DNA of 12,861 nt from Bacillota bacterium (GTDB lineage: Bacteria; Bacillota; Desulfitobacteriia; Desulfitobacteriales; Desulfitobacteriaceae), in assembly GCA_023390635.1 (NCBI GenBank), contig JAEWCM010000142.1, positions 1 to 12,861 of the forward strand, given 5' to 3'. A program made the position numbers and the translations under genes. Within the stretch, counting starts at the first letter, position 1; each line of letters begins with the position of its first letter. Positions 1 through 7,478 of the stretch are shown in pieces. The notes under the pieces were generated by a model. It ran no database searches. It was not told the origin of the DNA and worked only from the letters and a program-made list of their open reading frames with translations.

Positions 1-475
1 GGATGGAGGTCGGGTGATCCGGGCCTGGCTGACTGAGGCGGCAGGGTTTGTCCACATCACTAAAATTTTAGCTTGGGCAGGAAAATGGCTGGGACTGGGA
101 TTAGGAATTGTGGGAATTGTCAGTACCGCATTGGTGGGTTTAGGGGCGGAGACGCAGGGAAATTTATATTTTATTCTTCTTGGCGCTTTCTTTTGGGTAG
201 CGGGAAACAAAGAGTTAAAGGCAGCCCGCCTTACCTTTTTGCGCCAGCTTACGCATAAAAAGGCAGAACTATTGCGTAAGGGGCTAATGAACAGCAAATG
301 GCTGACGGTTCATGAGACGACACCGGTGATTCGCATAGTAGAAACATTAACCCCTGACCGCTATGCTTTGATAGCATTGGAGAAAGGGGATAAAGAAAAA
401 AGGATTTTGACGGAAACGGAGGTTTTGGAAGGAATGATCAGAGAAGGGATCTATTTTCCGGTCGGTAAACTTTAA
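1..475 (+). CDS. SpoIVFB-like M50 intramembrane metalloprotease, 3' part only
   Basis: C-terminal part of a site-2-type zinc metalloprotease that cleaves substrates within the membrane; Bacillus SpoIVFB processes pro-sigma-K during sporulation. The frame is open from base 2 and the first visible residues are D-G-G-R, the end of the NPxPxxDGG motif whose Asp is a zinc ligand in this family. The GTG at base 14 is therefore internal and the true start, with the HExxH motif, lies off the window. Two hydrophobic segments follow (about residues 20-45 and 50-65 of the visible part), then a basic linker and a soluble domain of about 80 residues resembling the SpoIVFB regulatory (CBS-like) tail. The place upstream of the TIGR03960/rng/rplU genes is where clostridial genomes often carry this gene. 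Membership of M50 is well supported; whether it is the true SpoIVFB orthologue is inferred from synteny. Confidence 0.85.
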   Translation, partial: DGGRVIRAWLTEAAGFVHITKILAWAGKWLGLGLGIVGIVSTALVGLGAETQGNLYFILLGAFFWVAGNKELKAARLTFLRQLTHKKAELLRKGLMNSKWLTVHETTPVIRIVETLTPDRYALIALEKGDKEKRILTETEVLEGMIREGIYFPVGKL

Positions 476-524
476 GATCAGTTTGAGAAAGCGAAAAAGG
501 GGCAAAAATAGAGAAAAAAGAAGA

Positions 525-538
525 TATATGGCCATATA
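525..538. promoter_or_regulatory. Perfect 14-bp palindrome, candidate operator
   Basis: TATATGGCCATATA reads the same on both strands. It lies just upstream of the likely -35 region (541-546) of the promoter for the radical SAM gene, a position suited to a dimeric regulator. Function is inferred from position and symmetry only; AT-rich palindromes also arise by chance. Confidence 0.3.
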
Positions 539-540
539 CA

Positions 541-569
541 TGGAGATAATCATAATATTGTGTTATAAT
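541..569 (+). promoter_or_regulatory. Promoter with extended -10 for the TIGR03960-rng genes
   Basis: TATAAT at 564-569 is preceded by TG one base away (561-562), an extended -10. A weak -35 (TGGAGA, 541-546, 4 of 6 matches) sits at 17-bp spacing. Transcription would start near 576, giving a leader of about 28 nt before the ATG at 604. Confidence 0.55.
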
Positions 570-603
570 ATACAATTACATACAAAGACACCAAGGGGGC
601 CAT

Positions 604-2466
604 ATGAGCAACATGAGCAATCTTACTGCTGCCGAAATACGTGCAAAGGTTCAGCGTTTCCTGCCAAAAGTACTAAAGCCGGGCCGCTATTTGGGACAGG
701 AATGGAATTCTGTTCATAAAGACTGGGAGAAAACCAAGGTGCGCATGGCATTCGCGTTTCCAGACGTATATGAGGTAGGCATGTCTCATTTAGGGACACG
801 CATCCTTTATCATCTGGTAAATTCTTCACCTGACTTTCTTTGCGAGCGGGCTTTTGCTCCTTGGGTGGATATGGAAAAACGATTAAGGGAAGAAGACATT
901 CCTTTATATGCTTTAGAGTCGTTTCGGCCTTTGAATCAATTTGATGTTATCGGGTTTACCTTGCAATATGAATTAAGCTATACCAACATTTTAAATATGC
1001 TTGACTTGTCTCATATTCCCCTTCGATCAGGGGACAGAGGACCTGAACATCCGTGGATTATTGCAGGGGGGCCTTGTGCGTATAATCCTGAACCGATGGC
1101 TCCCTTTTTTGACTTTATTCTCTTAGGTGAAGGAGAAGAACAACTGCCTAAAATCTTAGCTCTGATCGCAGAGCAAAAGATCAAGCCTGAGCCGCGCCGT
1201 GACTTTTTGCTTCGGGTGAGCAGGCTGGAAGGGGTTTATGTTCCTGAGTTATATCAAGTGACCTATAAGGAAGATGGCCGGATCGAGGAAATTGTTGCTG
1301 CGCCGGAAGCACCGCACCAGGTGAAAAAAGCTATAGTACAAAATATGGATAAAGCATTTTTTCCCACCGAACCGATCGTTCCTTATCTGGAAATTGTTCA
1401 TGACCGTATGATGCTGGAAGTGATGCGGGGATGTACCAAGGGCTGCAGATTCTGCCAGGCCGGCATGGTCTATAGACCGGTCAGAGAGCGATCGGCACAG
1501 GTCCTGTTGGAGCAGACAGAAAAATTAGTCCGTTCCACAGGTTATGAAGAAATCTCTTTAACTTCCCTTTCTACCGGAGATTACAGTTGTATTGAGCCGG
1601 TCATCAGGACTTTGATTGCTGAATATGGACCGGAGCGGATTGGTGTATCCCTTCCTTCCTTACGCTTGGATTCATTTGATGTTAAGCTGGCTGAAGAGGT
1701 ACAGAAGGTACGCAAGTCCGGTTTGACTTTTGCACCGGAAGCAGGAACTCAGCGTTTACGCGACGTGATCAATAAAGGAGTGACGGAAGAAAACCTTTTA
1801 AATGCTGCGGAGGCCGCTTTCAAGGCGGGATGGTCCTCTATAAAGTTATACTTTATGATTGGCCTTCCCACAGAGGAGCAAGAGGATTTAAATGGGATTG
1901 CCGATCTGGCAAAAAAAGTTGTGGATATAGGCACCCGTTTAGGCAGACGTAATGTAAAGGTAACTGTCTCCACTAGTTCATTTGTACCAAAAAGCTTCAC
2001 GCCTTTTCAATGGGAGCCCCAGGAAGGTATGGCTTCATTGGAAGCTAAGCAGAAATATTTGCGAGAGAAGTTGAAAGACAGGCGGATTAAATATAATTAC
2101 CATGATGCAAAAACCAGCTTTCTGGAAACCGTCTTTGCCAAGGGAGACAGAAAACTGGCTGATCTTTTGGAATGGGCGGTTCGTAACGGATGCTGTTTTG
2201 ATGGCTGGAGTGATCAATTCCGCTATGATACATGGATGGAAGGATTTACAGAGTTGCAGATTGATCCCGGTTTTTACGCTCATCGGGTATCGGATTATGA
2301 TGATGTGATGCCATGGGAGCACCTAAACGGTGGCGTCAGCAAAAAGTTCCTTGTTTTGGAACACCACAAGGCTCTCAAGGCAGGAAAAACTCCTGATTGC
2401 CGGAAGGCCTGCACGGGATGCGGCGTTTGTCAGGATGGGTATGCGTACATGGATTTGAAAGGGTGA
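604..2466 (+). CDS. TIGR03960-family B12-binding-like radical SAM protein
   Basis: A 620-residue radical SAM enzyme. Residues about 1-200 form an N-terminal domain like the B12-binding region of this family (the GxTLQYELSYTNIL and AGGPCAYNPEP stretches are recognisable). The radical SAM core follows, with the 4Fe-4S motif CxxxCxxC at C277, C281 and C284. Four more cysteines cluster at the extreme C-terminus (C599, C603, C606, C609), suggesting a second metal or Fe-S site. The start at 604 has AGGGGG at 594-599; an in-frame ATG at 613 is a weaker alternative. The stop is 5 bases from the start of the next gene, a TIGR03936 protein that accompanies or is fused to this family in other bacteria, so the two probably act together. 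The substrate is not known to me; the neighbours hint at RNA or ribosome biology. Confidence 0.9.
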   Translation: MSNMSNLTAAEIRAKVQRFLPKVLKPGRYLGQEWNSVHKDWEKTKVRMAFAFPDVYEVGMSHLGTRILYHLVNSSPDFLCERAFAPWVDMEKRLREEDIPLYALESFRPLNQFDVIGFTLQYELSYTNILNMLDLSHIPLRSGDRGPEHPWIIAGGPCAYNPEPMAPFFDFILLGEGEEQLPKILALIAEQKIKPEPRRDFLLRVSRLEGVYVPELYQVTYKEDGRIEEIVAAPEAPHQVKKAIVQNMDKAFFPTEPIVPYLEIVHDRMMLEVMRGCTKGCRFCQAGMVYRPVRERSAQVLLEQTEKLVRSTGYEEISLTSLSTGDYSCIEPVIRTLIAEYGPERIGVSLPSLRLDSFDVKLAEEVQKVRKSGLTFAPEAGTQRLRDVINKGVTEENLLNAAEAAFKAGWSSIKLYFMIGLPTEEQEDLNGIADLAKKVVDIGTRLGRRNVKVTVSTSSFVPKSFTPFQWEPQEGMASLEAKQKYLREKLKDRRIKYNYHDAKTSFLETVFAKGDRKLADLLEWAVRNGCCFDGWSDQFRYDTWMEGFTELQIDPGFYAHRVSDYDDVMPWEHLNGGVSKKFLVLEHHKALKAGKTPDCRKACTGCGVCQDGYAYMDLKG

Positions 2467-2471
2467 ATGCC

Positions 2472-3176
2472 ATGCGGGTAAGAATGGCCTATGCAAAAGT
2501 CGAGGATGCCAAATTTATTGCTCATTTGGATTTGGCAAAGGTGTTTGAGCGGGCTTTGCGCCGGGCGAGAATACCTATGGCCTATTCTGAAGGGTTTAAT
2601 CCCCATCCTAAAATTTCTTTTGGTTCTGCTTTAGCTGTGGGAGTTGAGGGAGAGCGGGAATATGTGGATGTGGAAATGCTGACTGAATTGGATTTAAAAG
2701 AGATTCTGGGCCGACTTCAAGAGCAGCTGCCCAAGGGAATCCGCGTATTGGAAGGTCAGGTAATCGAGCCCCATACTAAAGCACTGATGGCAGTGTTGAA
2801 TGAGGCTAGCTATAGGATCCGAGTACCGATGGCTCTGCCTGTCGGGCAGGACCGTTTGGATGAGGGGATTTCTTCCTGGTTGGGCAGGAAGAGTGTGGAT
2901 TATGTCCGCTACAGCAAGAAAGGACGGACGGAAAAGGATATTCGGCCTTGGGTTAAACAGTTGCAAGGGCAGGTTCAAGGCGATGAGGTAGTGTTTGACC
3001 TGGCAGTGGAGGTAGGCAATGCGGGAACAGTGCGCCCGGACGAAGTGATTGCCAGCTTGCGTGAGTTGGAGAATCTTCCTCTGGATGTGGATAATTTGCA
3101 AATTAAACGTACCGGAATTTATGTGAAACGACAGGGCAAGACTTATTCCCCTTTTGACGAGAGTTCAGCCTGTTAA
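2472..3176 (+). CDS. TIGR03936 / DUF2344 radical-SAM-linked protein
   Basis: A 234-residue protein of the TIGR03936 (DUF2344) family, found next to, or fused with, TIGR03960 radical SAM enzymes. The family signature is clear near the N-terminus: KFIAHLDL, then an Arg-rich helix (RALRRARIP), then YSEGFNPHPKISFG. No membrane segment or signal peptide is visible. The frame is open further upstream, but the ATG at 2472 is chosen because GGTGA at 2462-2466 sits 5 bases ahead of it, overlapping the stop of the radical SAM gene, so translation of the pair is probably coupled. GTG at 2463 is a less likely alternative. It may bind the substrate for the radical SAM partner, but that is inference. Biochemical function unknown. 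Confidence 0.88.
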   Translation: MRVRMAYAKVEDAKFIAHLDLAKVFERALRRARIPMAYSEGFNPHPKISFGSALAVGVEGEREYVDVEMLTELDLKEILGRLQEQLPKGIRVLEGQVIEPHTKALMAVLNEASYRIRVPMALPVGQDRLDEGISSWLGRKSVDYVRYSKKGRTEKDIRPWVKQLQGQVQGDEVVFDLAVEVGNAGTVRPDEVIASLRELENLPLDVDNLQIKRTGIYVKRQGKTYSPFDESSAC

Positions 3177-3231
3177 AAAAGGAATTGCCTTTAGTAGGAC
3201 GGTAACATGGAAGGGCATTGAGGTGAAACAA

Positions 3232-4473
3232 ATGAAAGAGATTGTAATTCAGCAACAGCAACATAAATTGAGGGCCGCCTTACTGGAGAATGACACTTTG
3301 ATTGAGGTTTTCGAAGAGGAAGAAGATAATCCGGGCCGGTTGGTAGGAAATATTTATCGGGGGCGGGTAGAAAATGTTTTACCTGGAATGCAAGCAGCCT
3401 TTGTTGATATCGGGCTGGAAAAGAATGCTTTTCTTTATGTGATGGATGCATTACCCGCTAAATTCTCTGAAGATGAAAACAAAGCAGAGACGCCGGAAAA
3501 AGTCCGTGTTGAACAGGTATTAAAACCTCGGCAGGAGCTATTGGTGCAAATTATTAAGGAACCGGTGGGGACTAAAGGGGCCAGGGTGACGACCAACATC
3601 ACCCTGCCGGGAAGGTACTGCGTGTTGATGCCTCAGGTTGATTATGTAGGTATATCGCGGAAAATCTCCGATCTTGAGGAAAGGGAAAGACTGCGTGATC
3701 TTGCTCTGAAAGTAAGGAAGGAGCCAATGGGGGTAATTGTCCGGACCTTGGCTAAGGGGCTGGAAGAGGAAGAACTGGCAGAAGATCTCAAGAACCTATA
3801 CAGCGTTTGGTCGGAAATTCAAAAGAAAGTTAGCAAAACTGCAGTTCCCGGTCTGGTTTATCAGGATGTGGATCTGATTACAAGACTTGTACGGGATTTT
3901 ATTGATCAGGATATTGAAAAAATTACCGTGGACCAGGAAGAGATTGCTCAGGTTCTCCGTTCTTCTTTGCAAGCTCTTGGTCATAAAGCTGCTCGGCATA
4001 TCAGCGTACGGTCACGCGATCTATTTGTAGAAAAAGGAATAGACGACGAAATAAGGAAAGCCTTGCGCCCAAAGGTCTGGCTTAAATCAGGCGGTTATTT
4101 GGTGATTAATCAAACGGAAGCTTTGGTTGTCATTGATGTAAATACAGGGAAGTATGTCGGTGAAAACTCTTTAGAAGAAACTGTGGTTTACACTAATTTA
4201 GAAGCAGCCCGGGAGATTGCCCGCCAACTGCGATTAAGGAATTTGGGCGGTATCATTATCATCGATTTCATCGATATGGTGTCTGATGAAGCACGTCAGA
4301 CTGTGATTGAGGAATTGACAAGAGTTTGTGCTCAGGATAAGACGGTGTCTCACGTACTGGGATTGACGAAATTGGGCTTGGTTGAAATGACCAGGAAAAA
4401 GAATGGTCAAATGTTGATGGCTCGTTACACGAAGCCTTGCGATCACTGTGAAGGAGCAGGGCGGATTTATTAA
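3232..4473 (+). CDS. rng: Ribonuclease E/G family endoribonuclease, short form
   Basis: A single-strand-specific endoribonuclease of the RNase E/G family, acting in mRNA decay and rRNA processing. The 413 residues align almost one-to-one with the E. coli catalytic core. An S1 domain starts near residue 36 (GRLVGNIYRGRVENVLPGM). The Mg-binding aspartates are D302 (in VVIDVNTGKYVG) and D345 (in IIIIDFIDM), matching E. coli RNase E D303 and D346. The zinc-link CxxC is C403/C406, matching C404/C407. The protein stops seven residues after it, so the small domain that follows in E. coli RNase G/E is absent. The ATG at 3232 is chosen for its GAGGTGA (3220-3226); upstream in-frame starts overlap the previous gene and lack family similarity. 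It belongs to the TIGR03960 gene set, 55 bases behind it. Confidence 0.93.
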   Translation: MKEIVIQQQQHKLRAALLENDTLIEVFEEEEDNPGRLVGNIYRGRVENVLPGMQAAFVDIGLEKNAFLYVMDALPAKFSEDENKAETPEKVRVEQVLKPRQELLVQIIKEPVGTKGARVTTNITLPGRYCVLMPQVDYVGISRKISDLEERERLRDLALKVRKEPMGVIVRTLAKGLEEEELAEDLKNLYSVWSEIQKKVSKTAVPGLVYQDVDLITRLVRDFIDQDIEKITVDQEEIAQVLRSSLQALGHKAARHISVRSRDLFVEKGIDDEIRKALRPKVWLKSGGYLVINQTEALVVIDVNTGKYVGENSLEETVVYTNLEAAREIARQLRLRNLGGIIIIDFIDMVSDEARQTVIEELTRVCAQDKTVSHVLGLTKLGLVEMTRKKNGQMLMARYTKPCDHCEGAGRIY

Positions 4474-4484
4474 TCTTTATAATA

Positions 4485-4517
4485 TTTGTTACCATTTGTA
4501 ACTTGAATTTATATAAA
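4485..4517 (+). promoter_or_regulatory. Promoter with tandem repeat for the two-component pair
   Basis: TTACCA (4489-4494) and TATAAA (4512-4517) form a plausible promoter with a 17-bp spacer. Overlapping the -35 is a direct repeat, TTTGTTAC (4485-4492) and TTTGTAAC (4495-4502), with a 10-bp period. Tandem sites one helical turn apart are how OmpR/PhoB-type regulators bind, and the second repeat ends 9 bases before the -10. Autoregulation by the downstream regulator is inferred. Confidence 0.45.
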
Positions 4518-4558
4518 ATGAGAGCGGACTTAATCGGACAAGCTGGGGAGGAATTGGA

Positions 4559-5275
4559 ATGGCCACTAAAATTTTAGTTGTGGAGGATGAAGATTCAATC
4601 CGCAGCTTTGTGGTCGTTAATTTGAAGCGTAATGGTTTTATCGCTGTAGAGGCATCCTCAGGTGAGCAGGCCTTAGAGATTATGAAGCTGGAAAATGATG
4701 TGGCCATGGTACTTTTAGACGTTATGCTGCCTGGAATGGATGGATTTGAAACTTGCCGAATTGCCAGAGAAAAGTATCCTAACCTTGGAATTATCATGTT
4801 GACGGCCAGGGGACAGGAAATGGACAGGGTAGAAGGGCTCACTTTAGGAGCCGATGATTATATGGTGAAACCCTTTAGCCCCAAAGAGCTAATAGCTCGA
4901 ATTTTTTCCTTGCTGAGGCGGATGAAGATGCCTGTGCGCCGTACAGGGGACAGCGAGATGATTACCTCAGGTCGGTTTATGATTCACTTGGGGGAACGGA
5001 AGCTATATTACAATGAGAAGGAAATTGATCTTACTCCCAAAGAGTTTACTATTATGAAAATATTTATGGAAAATCCTAATCGGGCGATCAGTAGAGATGA
5101 AATTATTAACCGGGTATGGGGTTGTAATTATATCGGAGATTTAAAAATTGCTGATGTTAATATATCTCGAATTCGCAAAAAGCTGGAGGACGACGGACGA
5201 AATCCCAGTTATATAGAGAATGTTTGGGGATACGGATATCGCTGGCGGGGAGAAGATCATGATGCAGAGCATTAG
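4559..5275 (+). CDS. OmpR/PhoB-family response regulator
   Basis: A 238-residue DNA-binding response regulator in two domains. The receiver (about 1-120) has the acidic pocket at E9/D10, phospho-acceptor D54 in LLDVMLPGMDG, the switch threonine T82 and the conserved K104 in VKPF. The winged-helix DNA-binding domain (about 138-232) has the usual DLTPKEF start, a recognition region around DVNISRIRKKLE, and ends in VWGYGYRW. The start at 4559 has GGGAGG at 4546-4551. The kinase gene begins 17 bases before this stop, so the pair is translationally coupled. It resembles the PhoP/ResD/WalR group, but the stimulus and regulon cannot be read from the sequence. It has its own candidate promoter with a tandem repeat. 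Confidence 0.95.
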   Translation: MATKILVVEDEDSIRSFVVVNLKRNGFIAVEASSGEQALEIMKLENDVAMVLLDVMLPGMDGFETCRIAREKYPNLGIIMLTARGQEMDRVEGLTLGADDYMVKPFSPKELIARIFSLLRRMKMPVRRTGDSEMITSGRFMIHLGERKLYYNEKEIDLTPKEFTIMKIFMENPNRAISRDEIINRVWGCNYIGDLKIADVNISRIRKKLEDDGRNPSYIENVWGYGYRWRGEDHDAEH

Positions 5276-6656
5276 GAAAAGGATGGTCTGGCGTTATTCT
5301 ATTATTATCCTTTTTTCCGTCACAGTATTGGAAACCTTTTTTATTATTTATGTCAAGCAATATTATTATGGAAGTATTGAACAGGTTTTGACTACGAGAG
5401 CTGCTGTAGGAGCAGCTTTTAATGATAAATATATCGGTGGGGAATTACGGGATCGGGCGCAGCGTATCTTAGGCAATGAAGATGATTCGCGTTTGGCAAG
5501 AATTGAAATATTGGACAAAAGCGGGCGGGTGGTCATTGATTCAGACGGGTTTTCCGGTAATCAGATTATCTCTACCCCTGATGTAGCCAAAGGAATGTCC
5601 GGAGAGATCGGCAAGTGGACCGGTAAGCTCAGCGAATCGGGTGAGTGGGTGATGGCGGTCACTGCGCCCCTGAAAAGTGAAGATCATATCATTGGCGGTC
5701 TTCGGTATATTACTTCCCTTGAAAATACGAGAGAAGAGTTAAAACAGTTGGTATTAGCCGCTTTATTTGTGGGCTTCTTGGTGGTCATTGTAGCTTTTGT
5801 TCTGAGCATGATCTTGGCTCGGAGTATTATTATTCCGATTCGTAGTCTTACCCACACGGCAGGACAAATGGCAGCAGGGGATTATAGTCAGCGGGCAGAA
5901 AAATACTGGGACGACGAAATAGGTGGTTTGGCTGATACACTTAATTTGATGGCTGAAGAAATCAACAGAAGCGAGAAGATAAAAAGCGATTTTTTATCTT
6001 CCATTTCCCATGAACTCCGGACTCCCTTGACATCGATCAAAGGATGGAGCGAAACTTTGCTTTCCAGGGATAAAATGATGGATGAAGAAGCAACCCAGGG
6101 AGTAGAAATTATTTCTAAAGAATCGAACCGCGTGATTGGTTTAGTGGAGAATTTACTGGATTTTTCCCGTTATCAGGTAGAGCAGATTACACTGAAAAAC
6201 CAACTGGTGGATATTAACAGAATTGCCGTGGAAACAAGCCGGCAATTTATGATCCGGGCCAGAGAGAATAAGATTAGTTTAAAAGTGGATTGCCAGATTG
6301 ATAGCGGAGTTTTTTGGGGCGATCGGGACAGACTGAAGCAGGTGCTGGTAATTTTGTTGGATAACGCTTTGAAGTTTACTCCCGAAGGCGGAACGATTGA
6401 GGTAAATACGCTACAGAAAAATGATGAAATTTTGATCGAAGTGGCGGACACGGGAGATGGCATCGCACCGGAGCATCTAAATAAGGTTAAGGAAAAGTTT
6501 TATAAGGGAAGTTCCAAGCGACCAGGAAGTGGAATTGGACTTTCTATTGCAGAAGAAATTGTTCATCTCCATAAGGGAAGGTTAGAAATTAGCAGTGAAC
6601 AAGGGAAAGGAACAATTGTTGAAGTGTATTTACCTGTTGATTTATTGACAAAGTAA
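5259..6656 (+). CDS. Membrane sensor histidine kinase
   Basis: A 465-residue class I histidine kinase, partner of the preceding regulator. Order: transmembrane helix about 13-32, extracytoplasmic sensor region of about 130 residues, second transmembrane helix about 164-187, HAMP linker about 185-240, HisKA domain with phospho-accepting H251 in SSISHELRTPL, then the ATPase domain with N-box DNALKF (368-373), G1 DTGDGI (397-402) and G2 GSGIGLS (423-429). All catalytic boxes look intact. I see no PAS domain between HAMP and HisKA, unlike ResE or WalK. The start at 5259 is chosen because GGGGAG (5247-5252) is correctly spaced; 5262 is an equally in-frame ATG. The sensor region gives no recognisable ligand class, so the signal is unknown. 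Confidence 0.95.
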   Translation: MMQSIRKRMVWRYSIIILFSVTVLETFFIIYVKQYYYGSIEQVLTTRAAVGAAFNDKYIGGELRDRAQRILGNEDDSRLARIEILDKSGRVVIDSDGFSGNQIISTPDVAKGMSGEIGKWTGKLSESGEWVMAVTAPLKSEDHIIGGLRYITSLENTREELKQLVLAALFVGFLVVIVAFVLSMILARSIIIPIRSLTHTAGQMAAGDYSQRAEKYWDDEIGGLADTLNLMAEEINRSEKIKSDFLSSISHELRTPLTSIKGWSETLLSRDKMMDEEATQGVEIISKESNRVIGLVENLLDFSRYQVEQITLKNQLVDINRIAVETSRQFMIRARENKISLKVDCQIDSGVFWGDRDRLKQVLVILLDNALKFTPEGGTIEVNTLQKNDEILIEVADTGDGIAPEHLNKVKEKFYKGSSKRPGSGIGLSIAEEIVHLHKGRLEISSEQGKGTIVEVYLPVDLLTK

Positions 6657-6674
6657 ACACTTTACTGATAAAAT
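6645..6674 (+). promoter_or_regulatory. Strong promoter for the rplU operon
   Basis: TTGACA (6645-6650) is a perfect -35. TAAAAT (6669-6674) is a 5/6 -10 at 18-bp spacing with TG one base upstream (6666-6667), an extended -10. The -35 lies just ahead of the kinase stop codon (6654-6656). Transcription would begin near 6681, at the base of the first leader hairpin. Confidence 0.65.
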
Positions 6675-6680
6675 TAAAAA

Positions 6681-6797
6681 ATGTGGTAGCTCTCTACTAC
6701 AACCGCACGAAACAGGCAGACAACAGATTGGTTAATTTATTTTTAAATTAATCATCGGCCTGAAATAGGCGAGTCTGAGATAAGGGAGGTGTAATTT
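6681..6797 (+). ncRNA. Structured rplU leader, probable L21 leader
   Basis: A leader of about 117 nt with three hairpins. TGTGGTAG (6682-6689) pairs with CTACTACA (6694-6701) over a CTCT loop. Bases 6730-6739 pair with 6744-6753 (10 bp, TTTT loop). GCCT (6758-6761) pairs with AGGC (6767-6770). The strong ribosome binding site follows at 6784-6791. Firmicute rplU genes are known to carry an autoregulatory L21 leader; assignment here rests on position and foldability, not on a covariance match. Confidence 0.5.
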
Positions 6798-7109
6798 ATG
6801 TATGCTGTAATTGAGACAGGTGGCCATCAATTCCGCGTGAAGCAAGGTGATGTGCTTAACGTAGAAAAGCTGGATGCCAACGTAGGAGATACAGTGACTT
6901 TGGACAAGGTACTGATGGTGGAGACTGAAGGTTCTGTTAAGGTGGGAACTCCTGTGGTAGCTGGAGCTAAAGCTGTGCTTAAGGTTCTGGAACACGGTAA
7001 GGGAGAGAAGATTATTGTCTTCAAATATAAATCAAAGAAAAACTACCGCCGTAAACAAGGACATCGTCAACCTTACACAAAAGTGGTTGTGGAAGCCATT
7101 GAAGCATAA
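6798..7109 (+). CDS. rplU: 50S ribosomal protein L21
   Basis: A 103-residue large-subunit ribosomal protein that binds 23S rRNA, full length for the family. The N-terminus MYAVIETGGHQFRVKQGD and the C-terminal KSKKNYRRKQGHRQPYT signature are diagnostic; the common GGKQ is GGHQ here. The ribosome binding site GGGAGGTG (6784-6791) is strong. It is the first gene of the rplU-prp-rpmA operon, whose order is almost universal in Firmicutes, and its folded leader suggests feedback control by L21. Confidence 0.98.
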   Translation: MYAVIETGGHQFRVKQGDVLNVEKLDANVGDTVTLDKVLMVETEGSVKVGTPVVAGAKAVLKVLEHGKGEKIIVFKYKSKKNYRRKQGHRQPYTKVVVEAIEA

Positions 7110-7119
7110 TCATTTAAAA

Positions 7120-7473
7120 ATGTTTGCTGATAAAATGGGCCGGGGAATTAAAGTGACCCTTTGGCGGGATGGGCAGGGCAATATCCTGTGTTTTTCTCTG
7201 CTGGGTCATGCCGGTTATGGGCAGGACGGAGAAGACATTGTGTGCTCCGCTGTTTCTGCCTTGGCAATTGCGGCTGCTAACGGTTTGGAACGTTTCATGA
7301 AACATCCTCCTCATACTGAGAATGGTGATGGATATTTGAAATGTGAGGTTAAGGCCGATAGTTCGCTTGAACTGGATCAGGCTCAATGGATTTTGCAAAC
7401 GATGGTAATGGGTTTGGAAGCTATCCAACATGACTACGGAAAAAAATATTTAAAAATTGAGTATAGGGGGTGA
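7120..7473 (+). CDS. prp: Ribosomal-processing cysteine protease Prp
   Basis: A cysteine protease (YsxB family) that removes the N-terminal extension of ribosomal protein L27 in Firmicutes. The catalytic pair is visible: H30 in LLGHAGYG and C42 in GEDIVCSAVS, 12 residues apart as in S. aureus Prp (H22/C34). The C-terminal part (AQWILQTMVMGLEAIQHDY) also matches the family. It lies between rplU and rpmA, the conserved position, and its stop is 5 bases before the rpmA start. The start is uncertain: ATG 7120 gives 117 residues and ATG 7135 gives 112, closer to B. subtilis, but neither has a clear ribosome binding site; GTG 7153 has a weak GGGG. Translation may depend on coupling to rplU. Confidence 0.9.
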   Translation: MFADKMGRGIKVTLWRDGQGNILCFSLLGHAGYGQDGEDIVCSAVSALAIAAANGLERFMKHPPHTENGDGYLKCEVKADSSLELDQAQWILQTMVMGLEAIQHDYGKKYLKIEYRG

Positions 7474-7478
7474 ACTCC

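Noticed and set aside
14..475. GTG at 14 as start of a complete 153-residue protein
   Set aside because: The frame is open to the window edge and the residues just before the GTG spell D-G-G-R, the M50 protease motif, so the gene begins upstream.
2397..2471. Upstream extension of the TIGR03936 protein to 259 residues
   Set aside because: It would overlap the end of the radical SAM gene by 70 bases and adds residues outside the family. ATG 2472 has a well-placed ribosome binding site.
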